From Caenorhabditis remanei (taxonomy: Eukaryota > Nematoda > Chromadorea > Rhabditida > Rhabditidae): a stretch of DNA of 64,000 bases. The stretch lies in contig NC_071333.1 in assembly GCF_010183535.1 (NCBI RefSeq), positions 18,722,587 through 18,786,586 of the forward strand. Reading direction: 5' to 3'. Made by a program: the position numbers and the translations under genes. The notes below the pieces were generated by a model, which had not been told where the DNA came from, did not search any database, and saw only the letters and a list, made by a program, of their open reading frames with translations. Below, one piece after another: positions 58,798-64,000 of this stretch (within the stretch, counting starts at the first letter, position 1; every line of letters starts with the position of its first letter).

Positions 58798-61700
58798 TAA
58801 AACAAGTTGAATGAATGAAAGTGAAAATCAGAAAGAAGCAAGAAAGTCAGAAGATTACAAAGATATTGAAATTTCTAGAGATTGGACTTTAGAAGTGTAC
58901 ATATGTACACATGATTAATTAGTCATGAATGAAAGTCAGAAGGAACAAAAAGTATGAATAATTTATGTAGACAGATTAAAATGAGAGAATTGTACAATTT
59001 TCAATTGTGGTATAAAACTTTTTCCATAGCTAACGGCGAGGTGAAAGTTTAAAACACATTTCGAAAAAAAACACTTCCTACTCCCCCGAATCGAAACAAA
59101 AGAGAACAAAAAGTCAACCCCTGCTCTTTACAACCACTATTAGAACGTTAGTCTAAATTTTTTTGAGGGGGGGGGTCAATCAAGAATTCAACAAAAGGAA
59201 AAAATGACGAAGGGCAAGAATAGAATCCTCTAGACAAAATAATTTAGAGTTATTCATTTTTTTGGATGTCATCTGAGAGAAAGGGCAGAAATTAAAAAAA
59301 AGTTTTCAAGAGAGAGCTCTAAATTGGTAAGAAGTCCTCCGAAATGAAAACGGAAATGCAATGAAATGGATGGTGCAAGTTTTTGGTGGTAGTGGGAGGT
59401 GGTAGTGGGAGGAGAAGAAGCAGAAAACTGAGGAAGAATATATTGCTTCTAATTTTTCGTGTTCGAGAGCGTCGGACGGCGTCATTCTTCACTTTTTCTT
59501 TCGATTTCGTTTTTGGATCCCATGACTAACTCAAAGGATGTAAAGGTTACGAGCCAAGTTGACGTGTCTTATAAATTATTTTGAGAAGAATGCGCCAAAC
59601 TGATGTCAAATACCGAAATTTGTAGATATAAAAAATCGGCACGCTGAATAGAGGATAAGAATCATAATGTGTGAGCAAGATGTATATTATGTATGGGTTC
59701 GACAAAAATAGTAAAAAGTGATGAGAGTCTGATTCAGAGAGCGAGAGAAGGGTACTGACACCATAAAATTAGAAAAGAATGAGGTCTACTCACTGCTAGT
59801 CATCATATAACAAGAAAAGTGCAACCGATGATTATGTGCTTTGACGTGTTGACATCCACAATTGAGAATTATGATATTAAAAGTACATATTTCGGAAGAA
59901 AGATATTCTAGGAAAGTTTCAACGAAAATTCTAATTTGATTTCTTTTCTGCCAGGGAAGGGCAAAAAAACTCTTCAATCCCACTGGAGACTTGCTCAAAA
60001 GCATTTGATTAATTTCCGGCGAGGTTGAGCAACGTGACTTTCATTTATTTCTGTTTCTTAAAAAGGTGGAAGGAAAAATTGTAATGTACTTCAAACAGAG
60101 TACTTCAGAATTGTATAGATGTCTGTCTGGTGCTGGAATTGTCTGACTTTTTGGGTTTTTTTAGGTTGATTTATTGTTTTCTGTTTTCTAGATAATTCTC
60201 TGAGGACGACAACCACCAAATATTTATTTACAGATAGAAGCAATGAAAAAAGTGGAAAAATAGGGCTATGTTTTCAGATAGGTTATTATTAATGAATCAG
60301 AAACTGAAATTATGACAACAGAGTGTACTTGATTTAAGAAATTGTGTCTAGAAAGTGATGTTTTGAAAATCTGCCTATTAAAACACTTTTTCTCAGGCTC
60401 CGCCTAAAAGGTACCGTAGTCTTCGAGTTCCCAGTTTATGACTTCGAAAAAATTTTTGAGAAACATTAAAACACTCCAATTATATCATTTTATGAAAGGT
60501 AATTGATATATTTCATTTTCAAAAAAAAAATTATCTTGAGTTCACAAGCCCCCAACGATCAAATGAAATTGGACACCCATAAACAAAATAGCTTGCTCAA
60601 ATTCGTTTTGTTTTCATAAACCCGCTGATTCTTATGATTCTTTTTTTCCAGTACCTCGTAAAACCATCATTTTATTTTCCAAACTAAAAATTCCTGTTTT
60701 GAGTCCAAGTTCTCCGTGATAGTTTCACTTCACACTTCCCATACATTTGAATATTTTTACATCTATACGAATATTTTGCGAATTGCTTAAAATATTCAAT
60801 GTTAATGCTGTCCCGAAAAGTGGTTGTCGAAGTTAATCGCAGCCAATTCTCCCAATTCGTCCAATGTTTTTTCGCAGCGGTAATCTTTTGAAACATTGTG
60901 TCTCTTCTCGTCTCCCCATCTTCAATGTCATTCATGTTCTTGCACTTTTTGGATTGACGTGTAGATAAGGATTCGTTTCATCGATCACTATCAATCTTAT
61001 CAGCGACCATCGTTTTCGAAAACGTCTTGCAATGCACCTTCACGGTAGAAGACTAGCGATAACTATTGCAAACGCAAGTATTGAAGAGAATAGAAAAAGT
61101 TTCACCAGTCGTCACATCAGGAAGCACAATTCCAGGAAGCACAATTGTTTACACTTTGGGTTTCAGAAAAGATGTTTATATTTTAAATTTCGAAGATCCC
61201 CACATTGCTCCTTCAAATCCTGCTGAGCTGTGGATAATAATGCACATCTACAAAACTCAGATTTTATCAGAATCCGCTTATTATTGATACGAATGAAAAT
61301 CATTGTATATCAAATTTGTAGTTGATACGAGCTAGTATTAGAAACACAATTTTTTGGTCTCCAATTCACAAAACCAGCAGATATCAATTTGTCGGTCTTT
61401 CCAAGTAAGTTGGTTCCTGGCAGACTTAAATCGGCATGGTCTTCCCGGGCACAAAAATGTGAAATTTTTGAAAATTTTCTTTGCAAAAAAGTCATATTTT
61501 CGACATTTTTTCAACTAAAATCAATCGTACCTAGTGTTTTTGACTTTTTTTAATATGAATTATGAAAAAAATTGTGCCCAGTTTTTGACTCCGGGCCGGG
61601 CCGATATTTTGCCGATATTTCGATATATTCCCTTCTGAACGTCCTCTGTTTTTTGTTTCTCCAGTTTCTGAACTTTTCAATTAACGTTATGCCTTCACAA

Positions 61701-63885
61701 AACCAAACACCCTTCCAAAACCAATTCCATCCTAAGTGGCAGTTTTTCATTTCGGACAAAAGTGATTTCTCGAACTTTTACAACCGCCGCCATCACTTCT
61801 AGCAATTTTTCAAGTTTTCCAATCTTCCATCTCTTGGTTTTTTTTCTTCACCTCCTCCTTTTTCTCTTCTTATTCCTTCTCTCTTACCTCTCTTCTCAAA
61901 TTATCGAGAAACTTCTTCGCATCTTCTTCGTCTAAGCGAATTGAATTGCGAAACCGGTTTTCGCGTTCTCTTCAACTTCTAGTGAGAAGAAAAAAGTAGA
62001 AGAAGGCGTTAGAGAAGAAGGAAGAAGGAAAAAAAAAGAGAGAAGAAGAACAATGAACGATAAAAACGTCGCGACCAAAGGGGGAGGGAGGGCCGACGTT
62101 GATCGACGGGGGGAGAGAGGTGGGCGGTGACTGACCCATCTTTTTTTGGGCTGACAGCGCAAACCGACTAGGCATACACCTATTCGCATACACAGTTCTA
62201 CTTGCGTCGGCAGCGAGTGTGTGCGCCGAGTGTGCGGGATTCACAACTATGTCGATGTATGGTTTCTCACCTTGCCATTGGTCTTTAAGAAGTAATGGAC
62301 TTGAACCTTTTATTAGTCGGTACTGTAGAATGTAGACCATAGCAGTTCTAGGATAACGTTGGCGCTGAAAGTTTTTTTTGAATTTAGAATTTTCGCCCCT
62401 TTTCCTCGACTATAGATTGAATCACGCCATTGTTTATAAGAAACAAAAAGCGTTGATAAAATAAAACAATTTCCAATCGATAGGCGCCCTGGTCGTGATG
62501 AAAGTTGCAGCGCCAACACTTCCTTTTTTTCTCCGCCACTAAGGGAGCACGCGGTTCAACTTCATACTATTATTATTATTCTATATATAAGGTAAGTTTC
62601 AAAAAAAAAGCCGAGTGAGACTGAAGAGAGCATTCTGTTGACAGTTCGATTCCGAACTCCTACTGTCATGGAGGCGCTCTCTTCAGGTGATCTCTGGCTA
62701 GTTTTTCTTTGTTTTTCTTTTTCAGGTTTATGATTCAGGTGTTAGTGAAATGGAGTCGAATGATGTGGAGATGCTAATTATTTTTTCAGAATTTTTGTTT
62801 GTTGTCAAAAATGTTGGAGAAGTAACTGATAACAAGGAAACAAAAAGTACTATTGGAGTGGAAACATCGTTTTTGATTAAATGAAAAATTTTATAAAGAA
62901 AACAGGTTGACGTTGAAAACAAAAACAATACGATGTACATGGTGATATTGATTACACAGATTTCGGGTTATAATGTTTTGAAACTTTGAATCAAAGGAGT
63001 TTTCGTTTTTGAAAGAAGAAAGAAGAATAGTGTGGTTTGACAACGAAGAATCAAAAATTTTATTAAATTTTGTTCTTTAAATTAGATTGATAACATTTTC
63101 CAATAGTTCGGCATGGCAAAAAAGAAACTTTTGACTTTCCAGATTGATTTTTTTGATTGAAAGAACAATATTTCTCTGGAAAGTTTTTTTCTTACACATG
63201 CTGACAAAGAGGGAACTCACAATAGTGAATCTTGAGAACAGCTGTAATCATATACATTTTCTGTTTACACCGACGTAACAGCTTTGAGTGGAACTAGCTT
63301 CAAGTTGTAAAGCTTTTGAAAAAAACCTAGTCATTTCTAGTAGACCTGTTTTTCCTGTCTGAACTAATACTACTGCCGTCGTTTTTATCGGTTATCAGGA
63401 AATTTGAACAAAGATACCAGTGAGATTCTAATAGACTTTCAAGAGTTATAAATAAGGCCTAGCTACACGTGGTTTGTCTTTTGAGATCACCATCAAAAAA
63501 GTTGAATATTTCCAGGAATATCAATCATCATTTTCTTGAGTTCATTTTCCGATTGAATAACAATTATAGGCTTAGATATAATGTGCGCGATTATGCATAT
63601 CGTCTATCATTATGTCTGCCGCTGTCTAAATCTCGGAAGGTAATTACGAGATTAGATCTCCATCCGCTATTGTGCGCTGCTTTACCTGATAGAAATCTGA
63701 CCTCCGCGTTTTTCAAAAAGTTGAGAATTACTAATTTCGTTTTGAAAGTTGTAAATGTTTGAATGGTAAATGAATTGAGGAATAACTTGTCATGAAGTGA
63801 ATTATTTTTGAAATATACTTTTTTATAATAAAATAAAATTAGAAAAGGATACTTTGAGATCAAAAGTGTTATAACGTAGAAATTT
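58798..63885. other. 5-kb stretch with no convincing gene
   Basis: Mostly AT-rich. A single GC-rich element end (CCGGGCCGGGCCGATATTTT) lies near 61593. About 61800-62120 is strongly pyrimidine- then purine-rich, and 62140-62260 is GC-richer (CGTCGGCAGCGAGTGTGTGC), promoter-like. The minus-strand frame 60684-60935 and the plus-strand frame 63469-63762 have no recognisable domain. Confidence 0.45.
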
Positions 63886-63999
63886 TTAGGAATCATTTTC
63901 CGTTGTCTCCCAACTTTCAGTTGTCTTTTTCTTCTCAGCAAATCCTCCAGTTTCAATCGAACTCCCAAGTTTTTGGGATGGTCTATTCGATTTCAACAG
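63886..63999 (-). CDS. Possible 3' terminal exon entering from the right edge (partial)
   Basis: From the window edge one minus-strand frame stays open to TAA at 63886-63888, giving a polar tail (KLGSSIETGGFAEKKKTTES and on). Composition fits a disordered C-terminus. There is no homology evidence and it is only 37 codons, so it may be chance. Confidence 0.25.
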   Translation of the reverse strand: MLKSNRPSQKLGSSIETGGFAEKKKTTESWETTENDS

Positions 64000-64000
64000 A

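Noticed and set aside
63591..63968. 125-codon minus-strand frame
   Set aside because: It starts at a non-ATG codon, crosses AT-rich low-complexity DNA and has no recognised motif. The more complex part (63575-63700) remains unexplained.

Overview
The window looks like nuclear DNA of a nematode, most likely a Caenorhabditis species. It is AT-rich, with short introns bounded by GTAAGT/GTGAGT and TTTTCAG. Several start codons lie a few bases after a TTTTCAG-like 3' splice site, the usual mark of spliced-leader trans-splicing. It carries a cluster of nematode-type seven-transmembrane chemoreceptor genes. Exon chains were assembled by hand from splice signals and reading phase; no search was run, so family names rest on remembered motifs.

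Layout. Bases 1-34,700 hold a chemoreceptor cluster, all on the minus strand: a decayed fragment (about 360-891), receptors A (2960-4454), B (6143-7736), C (12587-14132) and D (17712-18991), and receptor E (30893-34669). All share one gene plan of six exons with intron phases 0-2-0-2-0. Receptor E is interrupted in exon 3 by a short LTR retrotransposon (32047-34248) with two apparently identical 149-bp LTRs and a 5-bp target duplication; taking the element out leaves an open frame. Intron 5 of E also holds a TA-flanked miniature transposon. Between receptors lie long inverted-repeat elements, a tRNA-like block and a cluster of diverged repeats (20.0-22.8 kb). A plus-strand gene at 28397-30177 encodes a ubiquitin-like N-terminus fused to a kinase-like region, but has an in-frame stop and a frame change near its 3' end.

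Bases 36.8-44.6 kb are a satellite array of 49 units of about 158 bp. Each unit has a near-invariant core of about 85 bp and a conserved 7-bp hairpin, and one block of eight units is duplicated.

Bases 45.7-58.8 kb hold ordinary minus-strand genes: a METTL26-like methyltransferase whose last exon I cannot find, an F-box-like protein, and two proteins (F and G) each with two C2HC zinc fingers. These are separated by intergenic DNA with a (TA)n tract and a family of GC-ended foldback elements. Bases 58.8-64.0 kb are largely noncoding, with a possible 3' exon entering from the right edge.

How the parts relate. The receptors are probably chemosensory membrane proteins that arose by tandem duplication, and the cluster is being reshaped by transposons. 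F and G look like a diverged neighbouring pair. No operon is proven, although the METTL26-like, F-box-like, F and G genes share a strand and trans-splice-like starts.
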